DNA of 64,000 nt from Sphingomonadales bacterium UBA6157 (GTDB taxonomy: Bacteria > Pseudomonadota > Alphaproteobacteria > Sphingomonadales > Sphingomonadaceae). This document shows, piece by piece, positions 26,740 through 36,411 of this stretch. A model generated the notes under the pieces. That model was not told the DNA's origin, did no database searches, and was given only the letters and a program-made list of their open reading frames with translations. The stretch covers positions 13,035 through 77,034 of the forward strand of contig DIUN01000036.1 of assembly GCA_002423025.1 (NCBI GenBank), written 5' to 3'. A program made the position numbers and the translations under genes. Each line of letters opens with the position of its first letter. Position 1 is the stretch's first letter.

Positions 26740-29700
26740 TTACATCTTGAAGCGGAAGCCCACCCGATAGCTGCGGCCGAGCAGGTCATAAATCGGCGAG
26801 GTGCCGAAAGACGTGCCGCTGCTGGGGACCGGTTCGGGCTTGCGATCGAACAGATTCTCCACGACGCCGAATACCGTGACCGTGCGGCCGGCGATATTGA
26901 GATCGTAGTTCTGCGCCAGTTCGAAATACCAGACCGGATCGACGCGGTTGAGCGCGGCGGGGATGCCGGTGCGGCTGGTTTCGGGCTGGTTGGTGATCTT
27001 GCCCGCGCCGATGTAGCGCGTCGTCAGTGTCGTGCGGCTCCGCCCGACCGAATAGGTCGTGGTCAGGAACCCGCGCCACTTCAGGCTGTCCAGCGTGCCG
27101 AGCGTCGGCGGCTGGCTGTCGCCGGGCAGGTTCGTCTGGTCCTTCAGGCGCTGCGAGACCAGCAGCCGCATGTTGAGCGAGCCCGGCAGCTTCTGGGAGA
27201 TGTCGCTCAGATCGGCGCGGTAGCTGAGCTCGTAGTCGATCCCCTCCACGGCAACATTCTGGGCGTTGATGCCGCTGGTGAAGAGTGTTGCGCCAGCAAG
27301 GCCGACAGCACCCGGAACCGGAACAATCGACTCGCAAGCGGCAGGGTTCACCGGCCGGTTGAAGCCATAGCAAAGATCGATGAGCAGCTGTCCGCCGACG
27401 CCGAAGATCGCGTCCTTGATGTCGATCTTGTACCAGTCAACCGACGCGGTCAGGCCTGGCAGCCAGCTCGGCTGATAGACGCCGCCGACAGTCCAGGTGT
27501 CGGCGATTTCCGGCGTGAGGTTCGGGTTGCCGCCGCTCAGCGTGATGTTGGGCACCTGCGGGCTGCCCGGCTGGCTGCGATCGAGGAACGCGTTGACGAA
27601 CTGGCTGGCGGGCGCAAACAGATCGTTCAGGTTGGGCGCCCGAATGTCACGCGAGCGGGTGCCGCGCAGGCGCAGGCCGCCGATGCCGTAGGTGGCGCCG
27701 AGCTTCCAGGTCGTTACCGCACCGCTGGTCGAATAATCGGTGCGGCGGATGGCGCCGTTGGCTTCCAGGCTGCCGACAGCGGTATCATCCAGCAGCGGCA
27801 CAAGCACTTCGCCGAAGAACTCCTTGACGTTGTAGCCGCTGCCGCCGGGCTTGGGGTTGCCGACGAACCAGCGCGAAGCCTGCGAGATCTCGTCGGAGGT
27901 CGCCGAGAAGGACTCCTTGCGATACTCGAAGCCCGCCGCGATCGAAACCGGGCCTGCCCATGTGGAGAAGGGGTTGTACTGGGCGTCGATCGACCAGACA
28001 TCCTGGTTGATATCCAGATCCTGGCGCGTCCGGTAGCCGCTGTCTTCGCCCGTGGCGTAAGCGATTCCGCCTGCACCCAGGGAGCCTTCGCCGAACACGT
28101 TCAACGGCACGCAGCCGTTGGTCGGGTCGGTCAGCGTCGAGCGGCAGATCGGTGCGCCTGCTGCTACGCCTGCCACGCCACCCACCGCCGGATTGCCGGT
28201 CACGTCGATGGCCCGGTTGAAGCGATCGATGATGACGTTGTTGTCGCGGGTGTACCAGACCTTGCTGTGGCCGCGCTGGTAATAGGCGCGCCACTTGCCG
28301 CTATCGAGGAAGCTGCCCTCAAGCGCCAGCAGGATACGGTCCTGGCGGCGGTTGTAGCCGGCCTCGCCGATGTGCTCGCCCGGCCGGTTGATCAGGTCGT
28401 AGAACAGACGGTTCATCTGGAACGAGGTGATGCCGTTCGCGTCCATGGCCGCCTGCGTCTGCAGCGGGATGAAGGGGTTGTCGCGGGTGATCGTCAGGCC
28501 GCCTGCGCCCTGGCGGTTGTAAACGGCCGACCAGTTGATCGTGTCGTTGCCGGCATAGCTGGCTTCGAGGATGGCGTTGATGTTGTCGGTCAGCTCATAG
28601 CTGAGGCGGCCATAGACACTCCAGTGCTTGTCGTCAGGCAGCAGCGCACCGCGGATCGGCAGCGATTCCACCGTGCCGCCGGCCTGTACCTGGCCCTGCT
28701 GGATCGGGCCGAAAATGAAGCTGCCGATCGTGCCGCCGGGCCCAAAGGCCGTGCCGCGCAGTGGCCCGTTGGTGATCACGCCGCCGGGGGTGCTGTTATA
28801 GCCCGCATCGGTGCGCACGATCTGGCCGGCCTGTCCGTTGGTCGAAGTCCAGGTCGGGTTGTTGAGCAGGCGAAGCCCCGGCTGGAACCAGTCCCGCTGG
28901 TTGTTGAAGAAGTCGATCCGGTCGCCCTTGTAATAGTTGCCGCTGAGCAGCACGTGGCCGCGGCCGCCTGCAAAGGACGAGCCATAGGCGAGGTCACCAT
29001 TGATGGTGCGGCCATCACCCTCGTCGGTCTGGCCGAAGGTGAAGCTGCCCTTGAGGCCAGTGAACTTGGTATCGAGGATGAAGTTCACCACGCCGGCCAC
29101 GGCATCCGAGCCATAAGCCGCCGATGCACCGCCGGTGACGACATCAACACGCTGCACCAGGTTCTGCGGCAGCAGGTTGATATCGACCGCCGGCAGCAGC
29201 CCCGAGCCGACGACGCGGCGGCCATCGAGCAGAACGAGCGTGCGGTTGATGCCGAGGCCGCGGGCGCTGATCTGGTTGGCGCCGCCATTGGCGTTGGCGA
29301 ACAGCGTGGTGTTGCGCGGCGACTGGCCCTGGCCGATCGAGGGCAGCTGGTTGATGTAGTCGGCGATGTTGGTCGGGCTGCGCTCCAGGATGTCCTGCAC
29401 CGAAAGCACGGTGGTCGGCACCGGTGCCTCGGCGCCGTCGCGAATGATGCGCGATCCCGTGACGATCAGTTCCTGCGGTGCCTCTTCTGCTGCCGCCTGT
29501 GCTTCGGCAGGCACGCCGGAATCGGCGACAGGTGCGCGGGCCTGGGCTGGCGCCGGGGCTGCATTCTGCTCCATTGCGGCCTGATAGCTGACCGGGCGGA
29601 CCGCAACGGGTGCCGCAGCGATCGGGCGCAGGGTGATGATCGTGTCACCCTCGGCGCGCAGGCCGGTGCCCTGCAGCAGCGCTGCGAGCGCGGCGTTGGG

Positions 29701-29934
29701 TGCGAGGTCACCACGCACGCCGCGCGTGCGCTTGCCAGCAACCAGCTGGCTTGAGAAGATGATCTCCTGGTTGGCCTGCCGCGCGAAGGTATTGAGCGCC
29801 GACGCCAGTTCATCGCCCGAGATGTCAAACTTGCGGACCTGCTGCTCCGCTGCCGCCGGCGTCGCCGCCAACGCGATTGCCAAAACCGCCAACGAGCTCA
29901 AACCGAGCCCAGAATATCGTCCCCCGAAGCGCAT
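26740..29934 (-). CDS. TonB-dependent receptor with N-terminal STN signalling domain
   Basis: A 1064-residue transducer-type receptor. A signal peptide (LAVLAIALAATPAAA) precedes an STN domain at about residues 33-102 (KFDISGDELASALNTFARQA, IIFSSQLVAGKRTRGVRG). A Pro/Ala linker, TonB box (ELIVTGSRI), plug (NRTLVLLDGRRVVGSG; GGASAAYGSDAVAGVVNFI) and barrel follow, ending in the aromatic strand YRVGFRFKM. The ATG at 29934 has AAGGGG upstream and begins a clean signal peptide. It is of the 'Oar/peptide-type' plug with VVGSGLLP. STN domains talk to FecR proteins, and the sigma/FecR pair on the other strand is the obvious partner. The ligand is unknown. Confidence 0.93.
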   Translation of the reverse strand: MRFGGRYSGLGLSSLAVLAIALAATPAAAEQQVRKFDISGDELASALNTFARQANQEIIFSSQLVAGKRTRGVRGDLAPNAALAALLQGTGLRAEGDTIITLRPIAAAPVAVRPVSYQAAMEQNAAPAPAQARAPVADSGVPAEAQAAAEEAPQELIVTGSRIIRDGAEAPVPTTVLSVQDILERSPTNIADYINQLPSIGQGQSPRNTTLFANANGGANQISARGLGINRTLVLLDGRRVVGSGLLPAVDINLLPQNLVQRVDVVTGGASAAYGSDAVAGVVNFILDTKFTGLKGSFTFGQTDEGDGRTINGDLAYGSSFAGGRGHVLLSGNYYKGDRIDFFNNQRDWFQPGLRLLNNPTWTSTNGQAGQIVRTDAGYNSTPGGVITNGPLRGTAFGPGGTIGSFIFGPIQQGQVQAGGTVESLPIRGALLPDDKHWSVYGRLSYELTDNINAILEASYAGNDTINWSAVYNRQGAGGLTITRDNPFIPLQTQAAMDANGITSFQMNRLFYDLINRPGEHIGEAGYNRRQDRILLALEGSFLDSGKWRAYYQRGHSKVWYTRDNNVIIDRFNRAIDVTGNPAVGGVAGVAAGAPICRSTLTDPTNGCVPLNVFGEGSLGAGGIAYATGEDSGYRTRQDLDINQDVWSIDAQYNPFSTWAGPVSIAAGFEYRKESFSATSDEISQASRWFVGNPKPGGSGYNVKEFFGEVLVPLLDDTAVGSLEANGAIRRTDYSTSGAVTTWKLGATYGIGGLRLRGTRSRDIRAPNLNDLFAPASQFVNAFLDRSQPGSPQVPNITLSGGNPNLTPEIADTWTVGGVYQPSWLPGLTASVDWYKIDIKDAIFGVGGQLLIDLCYGFNRPVNPAACESIVPVPGAVGLAGATLFTSGINAQNVAVEGIDYELSYRADLSDISQKLPGSLNMRLLVSQRLKDQTNLPGDSQPPTLGTLDSLKWRGFLTTTYSVGRSRTTLTTRYIGAGKITNQPETSRTGIPAALNRVDPVWYFELAQNYDLNIAGRTVTVFGVVENLFDRKPEPVPSSGTSFGTSPIYDLLGRSYRVGFRFKM

Positions 29935-30396
29935 TAAAGTGACCCCTTCTGCCGGCACCATGCCGAACTGCCCCCGTACAGACGCGGTAGAAAGACGATC
30001 CCGCCAAAAAAGTGTCACATATCGCTATGGGGCTAACGAAGTGACTAGCGTTGAGCGACCAGACACCTGCCTTTCACCCTGTTCGCTGGCTGCCTCATGG
30101 CGGGGCGTTTCGGGGTGGAATGCGGGCGTGGCGCGGGCTCCGGCAGGCGGGGCGTGGGCACTGCCAGGGAGGTCGCAGGGCGCTGGTCGGGCGCTGCGGC
30201 GGATGTTCCGGGCAGGGTCGCGTGCAGCTTTTTCGAATCGGGCCGAACCTGGAAGGTTACAAAGGTTACACGCTCACGCTCTTGGGATGATTTTCGGCAA
30301 GGGCCGAAACGAATTCACGAATTGAGGATGTCAAAGAGCAAGCGGCTCACCATGATAACCAAATTGGTTCATTGGGTCAATCGACCGTTGCCGCGC
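29935..30396. other. Intergenic region upstream of the STN-type receptor
   Basis: About 460 bases without a supportable gene. It should contain the receptor promoter near 29940-30020. It also holds a perfect tandem 9-mer AAGGTTACA x2 at 30253-30270, directly followed by a tandem ACGCTC x2 (30270-30281), and an AACCAA-A-TTGGTT palindrome at 30357-30369. Open frames crossing the region have no family likeness. Confidence 0.55.
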
Positions 30397-31011
30397 TCAG
30401 GCGCTGGGCGGCAGCCATGCCGCCAGCCAGCGCTCGGCCATGGCGCCAGCTTCGGCGGCCGTGAACACCTGGGCGTCGAGCGACAGTTCCAGCCACAGGC
30501 CATCGACCAGCGCGGTGACGGCGATGGCGGCGAGGCGGATGTCCGCGGCTGCCACCCCGGCATCGGCAAGCAGTTGCTCAAGCTCGACACGGTAAGCGGC
30601 GTAGATCTCGCCATGCAGCCGGGCGATCTCCGGGTCAGTCTTGACGAGGCTCCAGAACGCCAGCCATGTGGCCAGCAGCTCCGGCGCGGCGATCGGCGGG
30701 CGGAAGCTGGCGGTGACATAGGCATGGAGCCGGGCGCGGGGGCTGGCGCCGGCCTCGGCCACCGCGGCGGCCAGAGCGGCGCTGACCTGCTCGCCGACAT
30801 GGCCATAGGTGGCGGCAACGAGCGCATCGATCCCGGCGAAATAGTGCCGTAGCAGCCCCGGCGAAACGCCGGCATCGGCGCAGATGCTGCGCACGGACAG
30901 CCCGGCGACGCCGCGCACGGCAAGTCCGGCGGCGCAGGCCTCGATCAGCGATTGCCGCCGCGCATCGGGGGCGCGGACGAAGGACGCGCGGGCAGGGCTG
31001 GCGGCGGTCAT
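30397..31011 (-). CDS. TetR/AcrR-family repressor (BetI-like)
   Basis: A 204-residue regulator. The N-terminal helix-turn-helix is at about residues 18-60 (RRQSLIEACAAGLAVRGVAG, SVRSICADAGVSPGLLRHYFAG), with the BetI-like GLLRHYFAG recognition helix. The C-terminal ligand domain contains WLAFWSLVKTDPEIARLHGE and ALVDGLWLELSLD, also seen in BetI-type proteins. The ATG at 31011 matches the family start. It is divergent from the Rieske oxygenase gene, with an 18-bp perfect palindrome in the 72-base gap, so it very likely represses that operon and itself. The inducer is not known. Confidence 0.9.
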   Translation of the reverse strand: MTAASPARASFVRAPDARRQSLIEACAAGLAVRGVAGLSVRSICADAGVSPGLLRHYFAGIDALVAATYGHVGEQVSAALAAAVAEAGASPRARLHAYVTASFRPPIAAPELLATWLAFWSLVKTDPEIARLHGEIYAAYRVELEQLLADAGVAAADIRLAAIAVTALVDGLWLELSLDAQVFTAAEAGAMAERWLAAWLPPSA

Positions 31012-31051
31012 AGCGTTAAGGATAGCAGCGTTGCAGCCGCGATGCGACCAC

Positions 31052-31069
31052 GTTATACGATCGTATAAC
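31052..31069. promoter_or_regulatory. 18-bp perfect palindrome, probable TetR operator
   Basis: GTTATACGATCGTATAAC is identical to its reverse complement. It lies 40 bases upstream of the TetR ATG and 14 bases upstream of the oxygenase GTG, in the only gap between the divergent genes, as expected for an autoregulating TetR operator. Confidence 0.85.
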
Positions 31070-31083
31070 AAGGGTGGGCGATA

Positions 31084-32274
31084 GTGAACGCGGCACAAAT
31101 CCTGGCAGCAGCGCAGGCAGATCCGGATGCCGGCTGGTCGCTGCCGGCCTGGCTTTATCACGATCCGGAGTGGTTCGCTGTCGAGCGTGCCCTCATCATG
31201 CGGCCCTCATGGCAGATTGTCTGCCACGAGAGCGAGTTGCCGCAGCCGGGGGATTGGCACACGCTGGACTTCATCGGCGAGAGCATCATCGTGGTTCGCG
31301 GCGAGGATGGTGCCTGCCGGGCCTTCACCAATGTCTGTCGGCATCGTGGCTCGCGGCTGGTGGATGGCGACCGCGGCTGCGCGAAAAAGCTGGTCTGCCC
31401 CTATCATGCCTGGGTCTATGAGCTGGATGGCCGGCTGACGGGGGTGCCGTTGAAGTCGAGCTATCCGGATTTCGCGCTCGCCGAGCACGGGCTGGCGAAG
31501 GTCGATCTGGAGATCTGGCGCGGCTTCATTTTCGTGCGGCTCGCCCCCGGCCTGCCGCCGGTGGCCGAAATGCTGGCGCCGTTCGATGCTGCGGTGGCGC
31601 CCTATCGCTTCGAGGCGATGCAGCCGCTCGGCCCGGTGCGGGAGCGGCCGCGCAGCGTCAACTGGAAGAACCTCTGCGACAACTACAGCGACAATCTGCA
31701 CATCATGCCGGCGCATCCGGGGTTGAAGCGGCTGTTCGGCGCCAATTACACCACCGAGGCGGTCGGCTGGGCTGACCGGCTGGGCGGGCCACTGCTCGAA
31801 GTGGCGAGCGCCGGCAGCTGGTCCGAGCGCGCCTATGCCCGGCTGCTGCCGGAGGTGGCGCACCTGCCCGCCGAGCGCCAGCAGCATTGGTGGTACATCA
31901 AGATGTGGCCGAACATCGCCTTTGATATCTATCCGGACCAGATCGATTTCATGCAGTTCATCCCCTCCGGCCCCGGCACGACGCGGCTGCGCGAGACAAG
32001 CTATGCGCTGCCGGATGGCCGGAGGGCGATGCGCGCGGCGCGCTACCTCAACGGCCGCATCAACCGCCTCGTCAACGCCGAGGATACGGTGCTTGTCGGC
32101 CGGGTTCAGGATGGCATGGCGTCCGCCAGCTTCAGCGTAGGGCCGCTCAGCGACACCGAGGTTTGCCTGCGCAGTTTTGCCGCCAAGGTCCGCGCCCTTG
32201 TTCCCGAAGCCAGGCTTCACACCCCCCCGGCGCCCGGCTGGAGCCGCCGCCATTTGCAGACGGTGCCCGCATGA
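31084..32274 (+). CDS. Rieske non-heme iron oxygenase, alpha subunit
   Basis: A 396-residue ring-hydroxylating/demethylating-type oxygenase. The Rieske [2Fe-2S] ligands are Cys85, His87, Cys105 and His108 (VCRHRGSRL ... VCPYHAW). The mononuclear iron site is NYSDNLHIMPAHPG, with His206 and His211 and bridging Asp203, matching the D-x2-H-x4-H pattern. The start is a GTG at 31084. The BetI-like regulator and the family resemblance to glycine-betaine/carnitine and related oxygenases suggest a small amine or quaternary ammonium substrate, but aromatic compounds are possible. No ferredoxin or reductase gene is adjacent, so electrons must come from elsewhere or from the coupled flavoprotein. Confidence 0.9.
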   Translation: MNAAQILAAAQADPDAGWSLPAWLYHDPEWFAVERALIMRPSWQIVCHESELPQPGDWHTLDFIGESIIVVRGEDGACRAFTNVCRHRGSRLVDGDRGCAKKLVCPYHAWVYELDGRLTGVPLKSSYPDFALAEHGLAKVDLEIWRGFIFVRLAPGLPPVAEMLAPFDAAVAPYRFEAMQPLGPVRERPRSVNWKNLCDNYSDNLHIMPAHPGLKRLFGANYTTEAVGWADRLGGPLLEVASAGSWSERAYARLLPEVAHLPAERQQHWWYIKMWPNIAFDIYPDQIDFMQFIPSGPGTTRLRETSYALPDGRRAMRAARYLNGRINRLVNAEDTVLVGRVQDGMASASFSVGPLSDTEVCLRSFAAKVRALVPEARLHTPPAPGWSRRHLQTVPA

Positions 32275-33884
32275 CCAGCAAATATGATGCCATCATCATC
32301 GGCGGTGGCCACAATGGCCTTGTCTGCGCCTTTTACCTGGCGCGGGCCGGGCTGAAGGTGCGCGTGCTGGAGAGCCGCGACGTGATCGGCGGCGCCTGCG
32401 TGACCGAGGAGTTCGCGCCCGGCTTCCGCAACTCCACTGCCAGCTACACCGTCAGCCTGCTGCGGCCCAAGGTGATCGCGGACATGCGGCTGCACGACCA
32501 TGGCTATCGCATCATCGAGCGGACGATCTCCAACTTCTTTCCGCTGGAGAATGATTACCTCAAGCTCGGCGGCGGCACCGCCCGCACCCAGGCCGAGTTC
32601 GCGCGCTTCTCGACCAAGGATGCCGAGACCTTCCCGGCCTATGAAGCGGCGCTGGAAGGCGTGGCGGAAGTGCTGCGGGACATCGCGCTGAAGACGCCGC
32701 CCAACGCCGGCGGCGGCGTGCGGGCGCTGCTGGCAGCCGCGGCGCAGGGCCGGCCGTTGATGGGCATGGACCTGGAGGCCCAGCGAGACGTGCTCGACCT
32801 GTTCGTCAAGTCGGCGCGGGATTTCCTCGATGGCTGGTATGAGAGTGACACGGTCAAGGCGGCGTTTGGCTTTGATGCCGTGGTTGGCAACTATGCCAGT
32901 CCGGATACGCCCGGCTCGGCCTATGTGCTGCTCCACCATGTCTTTGGCGAGGTGAACGGCAAGAAGGGCATGTGGGGCCACAGCGTCGGCGGCATGGGCG
33001 GCATTACCCAGGCGATGGCCAAGGCCTGTGTTCTCGCCAGTGTCGAGATCAGCCTGGAATCGCCGGTGGCCAAGGTGCTGGTGAGCGGCGGCAAGGCCGT
33101 TGGCGTCAAGCTGGCCAGCGGCGAGGAGATTGCCGCCGATATCGTTGCGGCCAATGTCGGCCCCGCCGTGCTCTACCGCGGCATGGTGGACAACAGCGAC
33201 CTGCCGGCGGATTTCGTGCGCCGCATGGCGACCTTCCGCACCGGCTCGGGCACCTTCCGCATGAATGTCGCGCTCTCGGAGCTGCCGGACTTCAGCGTGC
33301 TGCCCGGCAAGGACAAGGCCGAGCACCACACGGCCGGCATCATCATCGCGCCGACGCTGGATTACATGGACCGCGCTTTCACCGAAGCGAAGGTCAGCGG
33401 CTGGTCCAGGCAGCCGATCGTCGAGATGAAGCTGCCGACAACGGTGGACGACAGCCTGGCGCCGCCGGGCATGCACATCGCCAGTCTGTTCTGCCAGCAG
33501 TTTGCCCCCGAGTTGCCGGACGGCAAGAGCTGGGACGATGTGCGCGACGAGGTGGCGGACCACATCATCGATTGCGTCACGCAGCACGCGCCCAACTTCA
33601 AGGCTTCGGTGGTGGCGCGGCAGATCCACTCGCCGCTCGATCTGGAGCGCAAGTTCGGCCTCATCGGCGGGGACATCTTCCATGGCCGGATGAGCCTGGA
33701 CCAGCTGTGGGCGGCGCGGCCGATTCTGGGCCATGGCGATTATCGCAGCCCGGTTGCCGGGCTCTATATGTGCGGCTCCGGCACCCATCCGGGCGGCGGC
33801 GTCACCGGCGCGCCGGGGCACAATGCGGCGCATGAAATCCTGAAGGACCGGTCGTTTTTCGGGCGGATGTTGCGGCGGGCTTAG
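32271..33884 (+). CDS. PYROXD2/phytoene-desaturase-like FAD oxidoreductase
   Basis: A 537-residue flavoprotein. It begins with an ADP-binding motif (DAIIIGGGHNGLVCAFYLARAG, split here: GGGHNG core) followed by VLESRDVIGGACVTEEFAPG, as in the phytoene desaturase/PYROXD2 group. The C-terminus has the FAD-contact segment LYMCGSGTHPGGGVTGAPGHN. There are no carotenoid genes nearby, so carotenogenesis is unlikely. The ATG overlaps the Rieske stop (ATGA), so both proteins are made together and probably act on the same substrate. Its stop overlaps the convergent permease gene by four bases. Confidence 0.87.
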   Translation: MTSKYDAIIIGGGHNGLVCAFYLARAGLKVRVLESRDVIGGACVTEEFAPGFRNSTASYTVSLLRPKVIADMRLHDHGYRIIERTISNFFPLENDYLKLGGGTARTQAEFARFSTKDAETFPAYEAALEGVAEVLRDIALKTPPNAGGGVRALLAAAAQGRPLMGMDLEAQRDVLDLFVKSARDFLDGWYESDTVKAAFGFDAVVGNYASPDTPGSAYVLLHHVFGEVNGKKGMWGHSVGGMGGITQAMAKACVLASVEISLESPVAKVLVSGGKAVGVKLASGEEIAADIVAANVGPAVLYRGMVDNSDLPADFVRRMATFRTGSGTFRMNVALSELPDFSVLPGKDKAEHHTAGIIIAPTLDYMDRAFTEAKVSGWSRQPIVEMKLPTTVDDSLAPPGMHIASLFCQQFAPELPDGKSWDDVRDEVADHIIDCVTQHAPNFKASVVARQIHSPLDLERKFGLIGGDIFHGRMSLDQLWAARPILGHGDYRSPVAGLYMCGSGTHPGGGVTGAPGHNAAHEILKDRSFFGRMLRRA

Positions 33885-35206
33885 GTTTTCTTTCGCACGG
33901 CCCACAGGATAGGCACGCCCGCAGCCAGCAGCACCGCGCCCCAGCCAACGGCCTCACGCCCGGCGGCGAGAATGGCGAAGGCGGAATAGGCCGCGCCGAG
34001 CCCGGCCACCGGCACCAGCCAGGCTGGGCCGGGCAGGCGGCCAGCGTAGCGCAGCTTCAGCGCGGCCAGCGCGACGGCCAGATAGGCGACGAGCATCGCG
34101 GCGGTGGAAATCAGGATGGTGAAGACGAACAGCGCGTTCATCGATTTGGAGAAGTTGGCCAGCACCAGCACGGTCATCAGGCCGGAGGAGACGATGAGCG
34201 CGTTGGTGGGAGTGCCATTGGCGGCGAGCCTGGCGAACCAGCGCGGGAAGACCCCGCCTTCGGCCATGGCCCGGGGCATCTCCGCCTGTACCAGGATCCA
34301 GCCATTGAGCGCGCCGAGTGCGGCGATGGCGGCGAACAGGGCGATAGCCGAGGCGGCGACCGGGCCAACAAAGGGCCGGGCGAAATCCGCGAACGGCGAG
34401 TTGGAGGCGGCAAGCGACCCGGCAGGCACCAGCAGCAGCATGGCGGCGCAGACGACGATATAGACCAGCCCGGTGGCGGCGGTGCCGACCATGGTGGCGC
34501 GCGGGATGGTGCGCTCCGGGTCACGCACCTTGTCTGCCGGCAGTGTCGCGGCTTCAAAGCCGAGCATGGCCCACATGGTGAGCGTGACAGTGGCGGTGAC
34601 GGCGGACAGGTTCAGCCCCGTGGGCGGCGTGACGACAGCGGCCGAGCCGCCCTTGCACAGCACCACGGCGGCGATGAGGATGACAGCGATGAGCGGCAGC
34701 AGCTTGAGCACAGTCGTCACCAGTGCCACCAGCCCGCCGGCCCGGACGCCGCGCATGTTGATGAAGGTGAGCAGCCAGACCGTGGCCAGCGCCAGCCCGG
34801 CACCGAGCCCGGCCTGCTCGGCGATGGCAGGCACCAGCGTGCTGAGATTGCTGACAAAGGCCACCGCCAGCGCCGCATTGCCAACCCATAGCCCGACCCA
34901 GTAGCTCCAGGCGACGATGAACGCCGCCTCGCTGCCAAAGGCCTCCTCGACATAGGCATAGGGCCCGCCGGCGCGCGGAAAGGCCCGGGCCAGCGCCGAA
35001 AAGGCCGCGGCGAGGCAGAGCGTGCCGGCGATGGTGATGACCCAGCCGCCCAGCGCGCTCCAGCCATAGGGCGCCAGGCTGGCGGGCAGCAGGAACACGC
35101 CCGAGCCGATCATGTTGCCCACCACCAGCGCCAGGCAGGTGGCGAGGCCCAGGCTGCGGCGCGGCGCGGCGGCAGGCGGCGATGTGGCCGGAACCTTGGC
35201 CGTCAT
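33881..35206 (-). CDS. APC-superfamily amino acid permease
   Basis: A 441-residue integral membrane transporter with about 12 hydrophobic segments. The family signature in the first helix is present (LVVGNMIGSGVFLLP), along with the conserved PRAGGPYAYVEEAFG in TM3 and the later GFEAATLPADKVRDPERTIPRA. Such proteins take up or exchange amino acids and polyamines. It converges on the Rieske/flavoprotein operon rather than being part of it. About 110 bases separate it from the carbon-uptake locus to the right. The specific substrate cannot be predicted. Confidence 0.9.
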   Translation of the reverse strand: MTAKVPATSPPAAAPRRSLGLATCLALVVGNMIGSGVFLLPASLAPYGWSALGGWVITIAGTLCLAAAFSALARAFPRAGGPYAYVEEAFGSEAAFIVAWSYWVGLWVGNAALAVAFVSNLSTLVPAIAEQAGLGAGLALATVWLLTFINMRGVRAGGLVALVTTVLKLLPLIAVILIAAVVLCKGGSAAVVTPPTGLNLSAVTATVTLTMWAMLGFEAATLPADKVRDPERTIPRATMVGTAATGLVYIVVCAAMLLLVPAGSLAASNSPFADFARPFVGPVAASAIALFAAIAALGALNGWILVQAEMPRAMAEGGVFPRWFARLAANGTPTNALIVSSGLMTVLVLANFSKSMNALFVFTILISTAAMLVAYLAVALAALKLRYAGRLPGPAWLVPVAGLGAAYSAFAILAAGREAVGWGAVLLAAGVPILWAVRKKT

Positions 35207-35314
35207 CCGCGCCGCCCGGCCGTGACGTGCGCCTCGGCAGGGCGTGTTCTGGCTGATTGGCTGGTCATCTGCACAGAGAGGCTGTGGCGCCGCGCCTTGT
35301 CAACGCCTGTCACG

Positions 35315-36411
35315 TCACTCCAGCAGCGCGCCCGAGGGTTCCAGCAGCAGCCCCGGCGCAAAGCCGAGCAGGATGAGCAGCAGCAGCAGCGTCGCCGCCA
35401 CGATCCGCTCGCGCGGGTAAAGGTCTGGAGCGCGTGATGGCGTGGTGCGGCCGAGGAACACGCGGGAGAAGGCAATGAGCGTGGTCACGGCCAGCAGCGC
35501 TGCGGCCAGGATGAGCGCTATGGCGCTGGCGGGGCTGTTCATCCACAGGGCGTGCAGCAGCAGATCATCGGCGATGAAGCCGGCGGTGCCCGGCAAGCCG
35601 ACTCCGGCGCCGCCGAACAACGCAAAGGCCAGCGCCAGCTTTGGGAAAGTGCCGACTCGCCCGCCTGGCCCGCTGAAGGGCGTGGGGCCGACCCGCTCTT
35701 CCAGCGAAGTGACCATCATGCCCAGCCCGACCAGTGCGAGCCCCATGGTGGCCGTCACCATCAGCGCCGCGCCATAATCGCCGATGGCGGCCGCACCGAT
35801 GGCGGCGATGAGCACTCCGGCGTGCATGGTCGTGGTGCCGCGATAAAAGCCGCGCAGGTCCTTTTGCGCCAGCGTGATCAGGGCAGCGATGAGGGCGGCG
35901 GCGGCACCGTAGCGCTCCAGCATCGGGCCGGCGGCTGCCATGGCGTGGTTGTCGGCAAAGCGCAGGTGGACGAACACCAGCGCAATGCCGGAGGCGAGCT
36001 GCTGGGTCTGCACGACCGGAATCCTGTCACACAGGCTGGCGACGCCGCTGTGGAAGGGCATCACCCCGGCGCGCATGGCGATGGTGAGGCAGGAGAGCGC
36101 GAAGGCCAGTGTGAGTTCTCCGGCCGCCAGTGCAGCGGCCACGGCCAGCGCCAGGCCGGCGGAGATGGCCAGCATCGCGGCGCCGGTGCGGCTGGCCGGC
36201 CAGGCGGCGCGGGCATGGACAAGGGCGCCCACCGCCACGGCGGAATAGGCAATGGCCGGCGTGGGGGCCAGCAGCGCCACGAGCAGCGCGGCGATCAGGC
36301 TGGGCAGGTGCCAGCGGTGGCGCAGCGGCTCGGCAAAGGCCGGCGCCACCAACAGGAGCAGGCTGAGGCCGATGACGGGCCAAGGGGCATCCGCCAGCAC
36401 GGCGAGATCGG

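Noticed and set aside
30051..30325. Short plus-strand frames in the region left of the TetR gene
   Set aside because: No ribosome site, no family likeness, and they cross tandem repeats; treated as intergenic.
32271..33884. A carotenoid desaturase
   Set aside because: No other carotenoid genes are nearby and it is coupled to a Rieske oxygenase.
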